A DNA stretch of 64,000 bases, taken from NCBI RefSeq assembly GCF_004343705.1, contig NZ_SKFH01000008.1:64001-128000 (forward strand), read 5' to 3'. The notes beneath the pieces were generated by a model. The model saw nothing but the letters and a program-made list of their open reading frames with translations. It was not told the DNA's origin and ran no database searches. Numbering within the stretch: position 1 is the stretch's first letter; the number at the start of each line of letters is the position of its first letter. Shown piece by piece: positions 1-8,288 of this stretch. This stretch comes from Flaviaesturariibacter aridisoli. GTDB taxonomy: Bacteria > Bacteroidota > Bacteroidia > Chitinophagales > Chitinophagaceae. Position numbers and translations under genes: made by a program.

Positions 1-1074
1 GACGTGCCCTCGGGAACGTTCCTGAGCGGCGGCATCGACAGCAGTACCGTGACGGCCATCGCCACGAAAGTGTCGGACACGAAGATCAAGACCTTCTCCA
101 TTGCCGTGGTGGACGGAAAGGTGAACGAGGCGCCCTACGCCGCGGCCATCGCCAAATACCTCGGCACGGAGCACTACGAGCTGCCCATTCACCAGAAGGA
201 TATTCTCGACATGGTGCCCGACCTGCTGAGCGTGTACGACGAGCCCTTCGGCGACACGTCGGCGTTCCCCACGATGCTCGTGAGCAAGCTGGCGCGCCAG
301 CACGTGACCGTGGCCCTCAGCGGCGACGGTGGCGACGAGCAGTTTTACGGCTACGGCACCTACACCTGGGCCCAGCGCCTGCAGAACCCCCTGCTGCGCG
401 CCCTCCGCAAGCCGCTCTACGCGGCCAGCCGCCTCGCGCCCGATTACTACCGCAAGGCCGGACGCATGCTCGGCTATGAAAACGATTCGATCCTCAAGAG
501 CCATATCTACGGGCAGGACTATTTCCACAGCAACGAGCTGAAGCGCCTGCTCACCTTCAACGGCTATTCCTTCGACGGCCTCAACAAGGACGTCGAGAGT
601 GTCCGCTCCCTGAGCGCACGCGAGAAGCAATCCTTCTGGGACATGGCCTATTACCTGCAGGACGACCTGCTGGTGAAGGTGGACCGCGCCTCGATGAAGT
701 ATTCGCTCGAAACGCGCGTGCCCCTGCTCGACCTTGAAGTGCTGAAGTTTTCGCTCAACCTCCACGAGAGCCTCAAGGAAAAGAACGGCGAGCGCAAATA
801 CCTGCTCAAACAGGTGCTCTACGACCTGGTGCCGGCGAAATATTTCGACCGTCCCAAATGGGGCTTCGGCATCGCGCTCGACAAAGCGCTGCTCAACGAG
901 CTGCGGCCGCTGGTAGAGCAATACCTCACGAAGGCTGTCATCGACAAGCACGGCCTGGTGCACGCCCGCGAAGCGCTGGCGCTCAAAGACCGATTCTACA
1001 AAGGCGAAAATTCTTCCTACTTCCGCGTGTGGCTGCTCACGGTGCTGCACTGGTGGATGGAGGAGAACGGGTAG
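1..1074 (+). CDS. asnB: Asparagine synthase (glutamine-hydrolysing), C-terminal part, 5'-truncated by window
   Basis: The frame is open from base 1, so the gene begins before the window; about 358 residues are visible. What is present is the synthetase domain: the PP-loop SGGIDSS near the start binds ATP, followed by LSGDGGDE and a C-terminal region with KVDRASM and RVPLLD, all typical of AsnB. The N-terminal glutaminase domain with its catalytic Cys would lie upstream. The family makes asparagine from aspartate and glutamine. In Bacteroidota surface-polysaccharide clusters such genes often amidate uronic acids or modify precursors instead, and the sugar and glycosyltransferase genes downstream make that role plausible here. 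The family call is firm; the substrate is inferred. Confidence 0.93.
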   Translation, partial: DVPSGTFLSGGIDSSTVTAIATKVSDTKIKTFSIAVVDGKVNEAPYAAAIAKYLGTEHYELPIHQKDILDMVPDLLSVYDEPFGDTSAFPTMLVSKLARQHVTVALSGDGGDEQFYGYGTYTWAQRLQNPLLRALRKPLYAASRLAPDYYRKAGRMLGYENDSILKSHIYGQDYFHSNELKRLLTFNGYSFDGLNKDVESVRSLSAREKQSFWDMAYYLQDDLLVKVDRASMKYSLETRVPLLDLEVLKFSLNLHESLKEKNGERKYLLKQVLYDLVPAKYFDRPKWGFGIALDKALLNELRPLVEQYLTKAVIDKHGLVHAREALALKDRFYKGENSSYFRVWLLTVLHWWMEENG

Positions 1075-1078
1075 CGGG

Positions 1079-1110
1079 TTTATTGGTCTATTGGTTTATT
1101 AGTTTATTGG
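1079..1110. repeat. Degenerate octamer array (TTTATTGG family)
   Basis: Four 8-bp units (TTTATTGG, TCTATTGG, TTTATTAG, TTTATTGG) begin 4 bp after the asparagine synthase stop. A weaker match in reverse complement (AATAAACCAAT) lies near 4669-4679 in another intergenic gap. Confidence 0.8.
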
Positions 1111-1135
1111 TAAGCCTGTACTTCGTAAACATTTA

Positions 1136-1167
1136 CTTAGCGTCTTCGCGTCTTTGCGTCTTCGCGT
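1136..1167. repeat. Degenerate octamer array (CTTCGCGT family)
   Basis: Four 8-bp units (CTTAGCGT, CTTCGCGT, CTTTGCGT, CTTCGCGT) sit 28 bp before the epimerase start. The array is a different sequence family from the one 25 bp upstream, so two unrelated arrays share one 120-bp gap. Confidence 0.8.
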
Positions 1168-1195
1168 GAATGGCCGCTTGCGGCCAACTGAAACG

Positions 1196-2092
1196 ATGAA
1201 TAAAGTAGCGGTATTTGGATCTAATGGCTACCTCGGCCAGCACATGGTGCACTATTTGCTGCGCGAAAAAGGCGCTGTCGTAACCGGTTTCGACCTCGCC
1301 GACGCGTACGCGGGCAGCGACTCCATTGCCTATCGTAGAATGGACATCACGAAGCCCGCCGACGTGCAGACGCTCGAAGAAGGCTTCGACACGATCTACT
1401 ACTTCACCGGTCTTACCGGAACGGATATTTCGTTTGACCGTTACGAGCTGTTCGTGAGCGTCAACGAGCTCGGGCTGCTCCACCTGCTGCAGCATCTGCG
1501 CGGGATGGAGAAGAAGCCCAAGATCGTGTTTCCCTCCACGCGCCTCGTGTACAAAGGCGCCGAAGGCAAGCCGCTGGCGGAGGACGATGAAAAAGAATTC
1601 AAGACCATCTATGCGTCTTCGAAATACAATGGCGAGCAGTACCTCGCAATGTACCGCAACCTGTTCGGCCTCGACTACACAGTGTTCCGCGTGTGCGTGC
1701 CCTACGCCAACCTGGTGGCGGGCGCGCTGTCGTACGGCACGGTAGGCTTCTTTCTCGGCAAGGCGCAAAACGGCGAAGCCATCTCGCTCTTCGGCGACGG
1801 CGGGCTGAAGCGCACCTTCACCCACGTGTGGGACATCTGCCGCCAGGTGGTGGAAGTGTCGGCGCTGCCCGAAAGCAGCGGCTGCGTGTTCAACACCGAC
1901 GGCGAGACCTTCTCGCTCAAAGAAGCCGCGGGGCTTATCGCCGGCAAATACGGTGTGGAGCTCCGGTACGTACCCTGGCCCGAAAAGGCACTGCAGCTCG
2001 AATCGGGCGATACGATCTTCGACGGCAGCCGCATCCGCAGCCTATTTCCCAACACCCTCACCTTTTCCCTCCAAGAATGGATACACGCATAA
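1196..2092 (+). CDS. NAD(P)-dependent epimerase/dehydratase (extended SDR), probable deoxysugar 4-ketoreductase
   Basis: The protein has 298 residues. It opens with a Rossmann nucleotide-binding motif (VAVFGSNGYLGQ) and carries the SDR pair: a Ser in FPSTRLVY and the catalytic Tyr-Lys in YASSK (YxxxK). The ATG at 1196 was chosen because it places the Rossmann strand at the N-terminus; an upstream in-frame GTG at 1154 would translate the octamer array. It overlaps the 2,3-dehydratase by 16 bp, so the two are probably co-translated. Next to a 2,3-dehydratase and a Gfo/Idh reductase, the likely role is 4-keto reduction or epimerisation of an NDP-deoxysugar. The SDR call is secure; the reaction is inferred from neighbours. 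Confidence 0.88.
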   Translation: MNKVAVFGSNGYLGQHMVHYLLREKGAVVTGFDLADAYAGSDSIAYRRMDITKPADVQTLEEGFDTIYYFTGLTGTDISFDRYELFVSVNELGLLHLLQHLRGMEKKPKIVFPSTRLVYKGAEGKPLAEDDEKEFKTIYASSKYNGEQYLAMYRNLFGLDYTVFRVCVPYANLVAGALSYGTVGFFLGKAQNGEAISLFGDGGLKRTFTHVWDICRQVVEVSALPESSGCVFNTDGETFSLKEAAGLIAGKYGVELRYVPWPEKALQLESGDTIFDGSRIRSLFPNTLTFSLQEWIHA

Positions 2093-3534
2093 GCGCCGCG
2101 CCGCAGCCGACCTTTAATCAAAATGCGCAGCTGCTCTTCCTGCAGTCGGCCCTCACGCTCGACAACCCCTTCAACAGCACGCAGCAAGTGCTGGCGTGGG
2201 TGCAGGAACGCAACCGCCAGGTAACCGTCAACATCGAGCGTATTCCGTTTGCGCAGATGCGCAACTGGTTCATCGATGCGGAGCAGACCAAGCTGCAGCA
2301 CAGCTCGGGTTCCTTCTTCTCCATCGAAGGCATCAACGTGCGCACCAACGCGGGCCCGGTGCCCGACTGGGACCAGCCCATCATCAACCAGCCGGAAATC
2401 GGCTACCTGGGCATCATTACCAAAGAATTCAACGGCATCTTATACTTCCTGCTGCAGGCCAAGATCGAGCCGGGCAACGTGAACAACGTACAGCTGTCGC
2501 CCACGCTGCAGGCCACCAAAAGCAATTACACGAAGGTGCACCAGGGCAAAACGCCCAACTACCTTGAGTACTTCACCGACCGTGGCCGCTGCGAGATCCT
2601 TCTCGACCAGCTGCAGAGTGAACAGGGTGCCCGCTTCCTGAAAAAGCGCAACCGCAACATCATTATCAAAACCACCGAAGACATTCCCGTACTCGAAGAC
2701 TACTGCTGGCTCACCCTGGGCCAGGTAAAGGAACTGATGCGGATGGACAACGTGGTGAATATGGACACGCGTACCGTTATCTCGGGCATTTCCTACGGCA
2801 ATCACTCCGACGAAACGGTCCGCTTTTACAACCTCGTGAACCGACCGGGCGCCTCCGCCGGTCCGCGGTTCCTGGCTTCGGAGCTAAATGCCCAGGTGGC
2901 GCTGCATACTTCTGACGAGATCATTCACTGGTTCACCAACCTGAAGGCCCGCTACGACCTCCTGATCAAAAGCCTGCCGCTGCATAGCGTGCGCGACTGG
3001 GTGATCGAGGATGCGCAGATCCGTCACAAGGATAATAAGTTCTTCCGTGTGGTAGGCGTGCACGTAGAAATCGGCAATCGCGAGGTAACGAGCTGGGATC
3101 AGCCGCTCATCGAACCGGTTCAGGAAGGCATCTGCGCCTTTATCGTAAAAGAGATCCACGGCCTGCTGCACTTCCTGGTGCAGGCCAAGGTGGAGAGCGG
3201 CAACTTCGATATCCTGGAGATGGCGCCGACCGTGCAGTGCATCACGGGCTCGTACCGCAACGAGAGCAGCCTGCAGAACCTTCCCTACCTGAGCTACGTG
3301 CTCGAGGCCGCACCCGAAACGGTGGTGTTCGATACGCTGCAGTCGGAGGAAGGCGGCCGCTTTTACCGCGAGCAGAACCGCAACATGATCCTGATGGCCG
3401 GTCCCGATTTCCCCGAAGAAACACCGGAGAACTATACCTGGATGACGCTCAACCAGCTGAAGACCTTTATCAAGTTCAATAACTACCTGAACATACAGGC
3501 GCGCAGCCTTATTGCCGCGATCAGCTTTCAGTGA
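2077..3534 (+). CDS. NDP-hexose 2,3-dehydratase family protein
   Basis: The 485-residue protein is an internal duplication typical of the EvaA/TylX3/SpnO family. Each half has the pattern W-x(n)-SG/KFF-x-I/V-x-G, then WDQP and a lipoyl-free LxFLxQAKxExGN block (first half residues about 60-160, second about 300-400). These enzymes remove the C2 hydroxyl of an NDP-4-keto-6-deoxyhexose, giving a 2-deoxy-3,4-diketo sugar that a Gfo/Idh-type 3-ketoreductase then reduces. Such a reductase-like gene follows at 3634. The start at 2077 lies inside the end of the epimerase gene and gives the N-terminus MDTRIS. The family is best known from antibiotic sugar pathways; here it sits in a polysaccharide cluster. 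Confidence 0.85.
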   Translation: MDTRISAAPQPTFNQNAQLLFLQSALTLDNPFNSTQQVLAWVQERNRQVTVNIERIPFAQMRNWFIDAEQTKLQHSSGSFFSIEGINVRTNAGPVPDWDQPIINQPEIGYLGIITKEFNGILYFLLQAKIEPGNVNNVQLSPTLQATKSNYTKVHQGKTPNYLEYFTDRGRCEILLDQLQSEQGARFLKKRNRNIIIKTTEDIPVLEDYCWLTLGQVKELMRMDNVVNMDTRTVISGISYGNHSDETVRFYNLVNRPGASAGPRFLASELNAQVALHTSDEIIHWFTNLKARYDLLIKSLPLHSVRDWVIEDAQIRHKDNKFFRVVGVHVEIGNREVTSWDQPLIEPVQEGICAFIVKEIHGLLHFLVQAKVESGNFDILEMAPTVQCITGSYRNESSLQNLPYLSYVLEAAPETVVFDTLQSEEGGRFYREQNRNMILMAGPDFPEETPENYTWMTLNQLKTFIKFNNYLNIQARSLIAAISFQ

Positions 3535-3556
3535 GCAGGTGAACGGGTGAACAGGT
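3533..3556. repeat. Degenerate octamer array (GAACAGGT family)
   Basis: Three 8-bp units (GAGCAGGT, GAACGGGT, GAACAGGT). The first overlaps the stop codon of the 2,3-dehydratase gene. Confidence 0.65.
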
Positions 3557-3633
3557 GCGTGGTGTGCGCAACGTAAAGCTCACTTGCTGACGCGCTCACT
3601 ACTTTGCGTACTTACTAAAATCTTTGCAACCTT

Positions 3634-4599
3634 ATGAAATGGGGAGTACTCGGAGCCGCCAACATTGCGCTCCGCTCGGTGATGCCGGCCATTCAGGCGA
3701 TCCCGGAAAATGAACTGGTAGCTATCGCCAGCCGCAGCCAGGCGAACGCCGACGAGGTCGCGGCGCCTTTCGGCATTGCCGGCCTGGGCAGCTACGATGC
3801 GCTGCTCGACGTGGACAGCATCGAAGCGGTGTATATCCCGTTGCCCAACAGCCTCCACTACGAGTGGGTGACCAGGGCCCTCGAGGCGGGCAAGCACGTG
3901 CTGGTAGAAAAGTCGGCGTTTGTGTCGCTGGAGGAAGCCGAAAAGGCCGTGGCCCTCGCCCGCAGCAAGGGACTGGCCATCGTGGAGAACTTCCAGTTTC
4001 AACACCACCTCCAGCACCGCGTCGTGCGGCAGCTGCTGCAGGAAGGCGCCATCGGCGAGGTGCGCTCGATCCGCGCCTCCTTCGGCTTTCCGCCCTTTGG
4101 CGGCGACGCCAACATCCGCTATAAAAAGGAACTCGGCGGCGGCGCCCTCCTCGACTCCGGCGCCTATACGCTGAAGGCAACCAGCTTTCTTTTCGGGAAC
4201 AACTTCAACGTGAAAGCGGCACAGCTTTCCTACAACGGGCAATACGGTGTCGACTGGTTTGGCGGCGCGTTCCTCGTAGACGAAGCGCAGGGCCTTTTTT
4301 CGGAAGTGGCCTGGGGCTTCGAAAACTTTTACCAGTGTAACTACGAAATCTGGGGCAGCGCCGGCAAGCTGACGGCCACACGTGCCTATACGGCCAAGGC
4401 CGACTTTCAGCCCTCCCTGATCCTGGAGCAGGCCGGCGGCACGCGCGAGCTGAAGCTCGAAGCCGACGATCACTTCAACAACATGCTGTTGCACTTCAAC
4501 CGTATTATTACGGACGGCCGCAGCGAAGAAGAGCTGGAGAATATCCTTGTGCAGGCGCGCCTCATCGACGGCGTGCAGCGGCTGGGTGGCTGGCGCTAG
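3634..4599 (+). CDS. Gfo/Idh/MocA family oxidoreductase, probable NDP-sugar 3-ketoreductase
   Basis: The protein has 321 residues, close to the family norm. The N-terminus WGVLGAANIA is the Rossmann dinucleotide motif. Around residues 89-91 the usual EKP motif reads EKS, so the conserved Lys is kept but the Pro is lost. The C-terminal sheet domain has the characteristic GGGALLDSGAY segment with the catalytic-region Asp and Tyr. Directly after a 2,3-dehydratase, the best guess is the 3-keto reduction step of a 2,6-dideoxyhexose, as done by the SpnN/OleW/TylC1 type. An inositol or other sugar dehydrogenase role cannot be excluded. The gene ends 1 bp before a perfect heptamer array. Confidence 0.85.
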   Translation: MKWGVLGAANIALRSVMPAIQAIPENELVAIASRSQANADEVAAPFGIAGLGSYDALLDVDSIEAVYIPLPNSLHYEWVTRALEAGKHVLVEKSAFVSLEEAEKAVALARSKGLAIVENFQFQHHLQHRVVRQLLQEGAIGEVRSIRASFGFPPFGGDANIRYKKELGGGALLDSGAYTLKATSFLFGNNFNVKAAQLSYNGQYGVDWFGGAFLVDEAQGLFSEVAWGFENFYQCNYEIWGSAGKLTATRAYTAKADFQPSLILEQAGGTRELKLEADDHFNNMLLHFNRIITDGRSEEELENILVQARLIDGVQRLGGWR

Positions 4600-4600
4600 A

Positions 4601-4635
4601 GGCGTGAGGCGTGAGGCGTGAGGCGTGAGGCGTGA
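4601..4635. repeat. Perfect heptamer array (GGCGTGA x5)
   Basis: Five identical 7-bp units GGCGTGA begin 1 bp after the stop codon. The same family occurs in reverse complement at 35057-35091, over 30 kb away. Confidence 0.92.
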
Positions 4636-4688
4636 AAATTTGGTAGCGTACAAGGTACCAATTACCTAATAAACCAATCAACTCTTAC

Positions 4689-5906
4689 TTGAACATACTC
4701 GTACTGGTGCAGGAATTCGGGCAGGGCGGCGCCGAGAAGGTGGCCGCCATGGTGGCGCAGCTGCTGCAGGAGCGCGGCCGCGGCCGTGTGTTCTTTTACG
4801 CCCTCAACCGCGGCGGCAGCATCCCGGTGATTGAAGGCGTAGAATGCGGATCGCTCGACATCGTACCGCGCGGCGGGATCAAGGGGAAACTGGGCACGTA
4901 CCGCGAGCGCTTCGGCCGGCTGGCGCGCCTCAAGAAGGAAAAGCAAATCGACCTCAGCATCTCGCAGCTCTGGCCGGTAGACTGGATCTCGGCGCTCACC
5001 GGCAACGAGCGCAAGGTGGCCGTGATGCAGATCAATATCCTCAACAACGACCAGAACAAAGCGATGGTGCGGATGCGCCCGCTGGTGTCGTATATCTACA
5101 GGAAGTTCAACCGCATCGTGCTGGGCTCGGCCAACCTCGTGCCGGAGCTCGAAGGCTTCTTCCGCATACCGAAAGAGAAGCTGCAGGTGATCTACAACCC
5201 GATCGACACGGCGCTCATCGACCGCAACCGCGCCGAGCCGCTGCCGTACCGCCTCGAAGAAGTGTATGCACAACACCGCGTGCTGGTGGCGGCCCACCGG
5301 CTGGCGCCCATCAAGAATACCGAGTCGCTGTTTCCCATTTACAAAGGCTTGCCGAAGGAGGCCAACCTGAAGCTGCTGCTCATCGGCGAAGGCGAGGAGA
5401 AAGAACGCCTGCAGCGCGATGCGGCCGCCGCCGGCCTGCGCACGACGCAGTGCGAAAGTGCGGACTTCGATGCCACTGCAGACGTCTACTTTCTCAACTT
5501 TCAAAGGAACATCCACAACCTCATTGGCCGCTCCGCCGCCTTCGTGTTTCCCACGAAAGGAGAGGGATTGCCGCTGGGATTGCTCGAAGCCCTGTATAGC
5601 GGTGCCCCTGCGCTGGTGAGTGATTGCGCCAACGGTGGTGTATTCGAAGTGCTGCAGGGGAAAGGCGAATGGAAGCCCGGGCGCCGCAGCCCAGAAGAAG
5701 CGAGCGGTTCTTTCCTGATGCCCGTGCCCGCCGAAGGCGACGCCGAGAGCATCCAAAGCTGGCAGCAGCAGCTCCTCGCTGTCGTTAATGCCGATGAAGC
5801 CACGAAAGCGCGGCGGGCCGCACAGGGCCGCGCGCGGGCCAAAGACTTCGATAAAGAAAGCATCCGGAAAGACTGGTATACCCTGGTTGATGGGGTAATG
5901 GGATAA
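4689..5906 (+). CDS. Glycosyltransferase, GT4-like (GT-B fold)
   Basis: The protein has 405 residues and starts at TTG. The N-terminus NILVLVQEFGQGGAEKV is the usual GT4 opening with the GGAE motif, and no ATG fits. The C-terminal domain has LIGEGEE and the nucleotide-sugar site FPTKGEGLPLGLLEAL, which carries the ExxxxxxxE-like glutamates. Retaining transferases of this type use a UDP- or GDP-sugar in the cytoplasm to extend lipid-linked repeat units. The last codons and the stop lie inside an octamer array (5890-5919), so the array has probably replaced the original C-terminus by a few residues. Confidence 0.9.
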   Translation: MNILVLVQEFGQGGAEKVAAMVAQLLQERGRGRVFFYALNRGGSIPVIEGVECGSLDIVPRGGIKGKLGTYRERFGRLARLKKEKQIDLSISQLWPVDWISALTGNERKVAVMQINILNNDQNKAMVRMRPLVSYIYRKFNRIVLGSANLVPELEGFFRIPKEKLQVIYNPIDTALIDRNRAEPLPYRLEEVYAQHRVLVAAHRLAPIKNTESLFPIYKGLPKEANLKLLLIGEGEEKERLQRDAAAAGLRTTQCESADFDATADVYFLNFQRNIHNLIGRSAAFVFPTKGEGLPLGLLEALYSGAPALVSDCANGGVFEVLQGKGEWKPGRRSPEEASGSFLMPVPAEGDAESIQSWQQQLLAVVNADEATKARRAAQGRARAKDFDKESIRKDWYTLVDGVMG

Positions 5907-5919
5907 TGGGGTAATGAGG
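5890..5919. repeat. Degenerate octamer array (ATGGGGTA family) overlapping a gene end
   Basis: Units ATGGGGTA, ATGGGATA, ATGGGGTA plus a partial one. The TAA stop of the upstream glycosyltransferase lies within the second unit boundary (5904-5906), so the array supplies the gene's final codons. Confidence 0.8.
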
Positions 5920-5932
5920 AGGCGGAGTTCAC

Positions 5933-5964
5933 AACTACAAACTATAAACTACAAACTACAAACT
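5933..5964. repeat. Heptamer array (AACTACA family)
   Basis: Four 7-bp units (AACTACA, AACTATA, AACTACA, AACTACA) plus AACTC end 8 bp before the next start codon. A related family in the opposite orientation (TTTGTAG) lies before crtY at 17489-17515. Confidence 0.88.
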
Positions 5965-5972
5965 CATTTCTC

Positions 5973-7187
5973 TTGTCTGATAAAACTGTATTGTACCTCT
6001 CTTACGACGGCCTGAGCGATCATATCGGGCAGTCGCAAGTGTTGCCGTATATCGTTTCCTGCGCTGAGCGGGGTGTGAAATTTCACCTGCTGACGTTCGA
6101 GAAGTCGGCCAACGCGGCCAAGGTGCAGAAGATCCAGCAGCTGCTCGACCAGCACGGGATCGTGTGGCACCGCCTTGAGTTTACCACCGGCCGCAGTATC
6201 CGCTACAAGGTGCGCGACTTCCGCCGCTTTGTGTCGAAGGCCTTCGCCATTACGCGGCAGCATCGCTTCGCCGTCATACACAGCCGCTCCTACATCGCCT
6301 CCTGCGTAGGCTACCTTGTGAGCCGCCGCTTCCGGGTGAAGCAGATCTTCGACAAGCGCGACTTCTGGATCGATGCCGTCGTGGAAACGGGTCGCCTGCA
6401 AACTTCGGGATTGCCGCACGGACCTGTGTACCGCGGCCTGCGCTGGTTCGAGCGCAACCTTTTTGAAAAGTCCGCGCACATCGTGTCGCTGACGCACCGC
6501 GCCAAAGACATCGTGCTGCAGAAATACCCCTCGCGTAAGGCGGAAGACATCACCGTCATTCCCTGCTGCGTGGACCTCGGCCTCTTTGACCCGGCTACCA
6601 TCCCGCCCGCCGAAACCGAAGCGCTCCGCGCGAAGCTCGGCCTGAGTGGCGCCACGGTATTCGGCTACGTCGGCTCCATCGGTGTGGCCTATATGGTGCC
6701 CGAGCTGCTCGAGTGCTTCAAGGCCATCAAGGGGAAGGTGCCCAATGCCAAGCTGTTCTTCATGGTCAACAACGACCGCGAGGAAGTGCTGAAGGTGGCC
6801 GAGAGCGCCGGCATCGCCCGCGAAGACGTGGTCGTGACATCGGTAGCGCGCGCTGAAATGCCGCTGCACATCTCCACGCTCGACTACGGCCTCTTTTTCA
6901 TCATGCCTTCGTTTGCCAAGAAAGCGACGTCCCCCACGAAGCAATACGAAATGCTGGCAATGGGAAAGACCCTCATTACCAACGAGGGCGTTGGCGACGC
7001 CGAAAAGGTGTTTGCCGAACTGCAATGCGGCTACCTGCTGCCGCAGACGAACGCCGCCGAATACGAGCGCGCCGCCGAATGGGTGGCGCAGCAAACGCCG
7101 CAGCCGCGTCGCTACGACCTTTCGAATTACTCGCTGGCCTTCGGCGCCGAGAACTATTTCCAGGTTTACCAGAAACTTCTTTCCTAA
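5973..7187 (+). CDS. Glycosyltransferase (GT-B fold, GT4-like)
   Basis: The protein has 404 residues and, like its upstream neighbour, begins at TTG. Its N-terminus (LYLSYDGLSDHIGQSQVLPY) is typical of a Bacteroidota glycosyltransferase subgroup. A central VFGYVGSIG starts the C-terminal Rossmann domain, and SPTKQYEMLAMGKTLITNEG is a degenerate form of the GT4 donor site. It is followed without a gap by the next glycosyltransferase (stop 7185-7187, start 7188), so the two should be translated together. The linkage and donor cannot be read from sequence. Confidence 0.85.
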   Translation: MSDKTVLYLSYDGLSDHIGQSQVLPYIVSCAERGVKFHLLTFEKSANAAKVQKIQQLLDQHGIVWHRLEFTTGRSIRYKVRDFRRFVSKAFAITRQHRFAVIHSRSYIASCVGYLVSRRFRVKQIFDKRDFWIDAVVETGRLQTSGLPHGPVYRGLRWFERNLFEKSAHIVSLTHRAKDIVLQKYPSRKAEDITVIPCCVDLGLFDPATIPPAETEALRAKLGLSGATVFGYVGSIGVAYMVPELLECFKAIKGKVPNAKLFFMVNNDREEVLKVAESAGIAREDVVVTSVARAEMPLHISTLDYGLFFIMPSFAKKATSPTKQYEMLAMGKTLITNEGVGDAEKVFAELQCGYLLPQTNAAEYERAAEWVAQQTPQPRRYDLSNYSLAFGAENYFQVYQKLLS

Positions 7188-8288
7188 ATGAGCACCCCCA
7201 CCAAGAAGCGCATTCTCTTTATCAATCCTTACCCGCACGACAAGGCGCCGAGCCAGCGCCTCAAGTACGAGCAGTACTATCCGCACATGCGGGCAGCGGG
7301 TTACGAGATCGAATATTCCTCTTTCTACGACGACGAGATATGGAAGGTGCTGTACAAGCCCGGACACATCTTCGCCAAGGCCGCCGGCTTCGCGCGCGGC
7401 TACGCCCGTCGCATCAAGGACCTGTTCCGCCTGCGGCACTACGACATCGTGTACATCCACCTTTGGGTAACGCCCATCCGCCCGGCCTTCTTTGAATGGC
7501 TCTACGGACGCGTGGCCAAACGCATCATCTACGACATCGACGACCTCGTGTTCCTGAAAGAGGCGAAGCACATCGCCTGGTGGCGCGGCATGCTCAAGAG
7601 CCGCAAGAAGCCGGTGCACCTGATGAAGAAGGCCAGGCACGTGATCACCTGCACGCCTTTCCTTGACGAATTCACCCGCCAGTACAACCAGAACACTACT
7701 GATATTTCTTCCACCATCGATACCGATGCGTACCAGCCGGTAAACAATTACCAGAACGACCATCGCCTCGTGCTCGGGTGGAGCGGATCGCACAGCACGG
7801 TGACCTACCTGAAGCTGTACAGCGATATGCTGCAGGAGCTGGCCAAAACGCACGACTTCAAATTGCTGGTGATGGGCTCTGCCGACTTCAGCATCGAAGG
7901 GGTGGATTACGAAGCCGTGGCCTGGACCGCCGAGCGCGAGATCCCTACGCTGCAGCGCTTCGACATCGGCCTCTACCCGCTGCCGCTCGACGACCAGTGG
8001 GTGATGGGAAAGAGCGGCCTGAAAGCCTTACAGTACATGTCGCTGGGCATCCCGACGGTGGCCACCGGCATCGGTGCCAACTACCGCGTTATCGAAGACG
8101 GTGTGTCGGGCTACCTCGTTAAATCGAAGGAAGAGTGGATCGAAAAGCTGAAGCTCCTCCTGGACAACCCCGAAAAGCGCCGCCGTATCGGCAGCGCCGC
8201 CCACGACCGCGTGGAGGCATTGTACAGCATCAAGACGAATGCACCGGTATATCTTCAGATTCTTGATCGTGTAGTGCACGAAGCTTAG
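7188..8288 (+). CDS. Glycosyltransferase (GT-B fold)
   Basis: The protein has 366 residues. The N-terminal ILFINPYPHDKAPSQRLKYE and the later IIYDIDDLVF are typical of a Bacteroidota glycosyltransferase group. The C-terminal half holds LVLGWSGSHSTVTYL, then a short donor-site region with MGKSGLKALQYMSLGIPTVA. It abuts the preceding transferase gene. Its last 59 bp overlap the convergent membrane-protein gene on the other strand, so both termini are encoded by the same DNA. It probably adds one sugar of the repeat unit in the cytoplasm. Confidence 0.85.
   Translation: MSTPTKKRILFINPYPHDKAPSQRLKYEQYYPHMRAAGYEIEYSSFYDDEIWKVLYKPGHIFAKAAGFARGYARRIKDLFRLRHYDIVYIHLWVTPIRPAFFEWLYGRVAKRIIYDIDDLVFLKEAKHIAWWRGMLKSRKKPVHLMKKARHVITCTPFLDEFTRQYNQNTTDISSTIDTDAYQPVNNYQNDHRLVLGWSGSHSTVTYLKLYSDMLQELAKTHDFKLLVMGSADFSIEGVDYEAVAWTAEREIPTLQRFDIGLYPLPLDDQWVMGKSGLKALQYMSLGIPTVATGIGANYRVIEDGVSGYLVKSKEEWIEKLKLLLDNPEKRRRIGSAAHDRVEALYSIKTNAPVYLQILDRVVHEA

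Noticed and set aside
5964-7853. A 629-codon minus-strand frame
   Set aside because: It lies opposite two well-supported glycosyltransferases and has low-complexity His/Val/Arg-rich content typical of antisense frames in GC-rich genomes.
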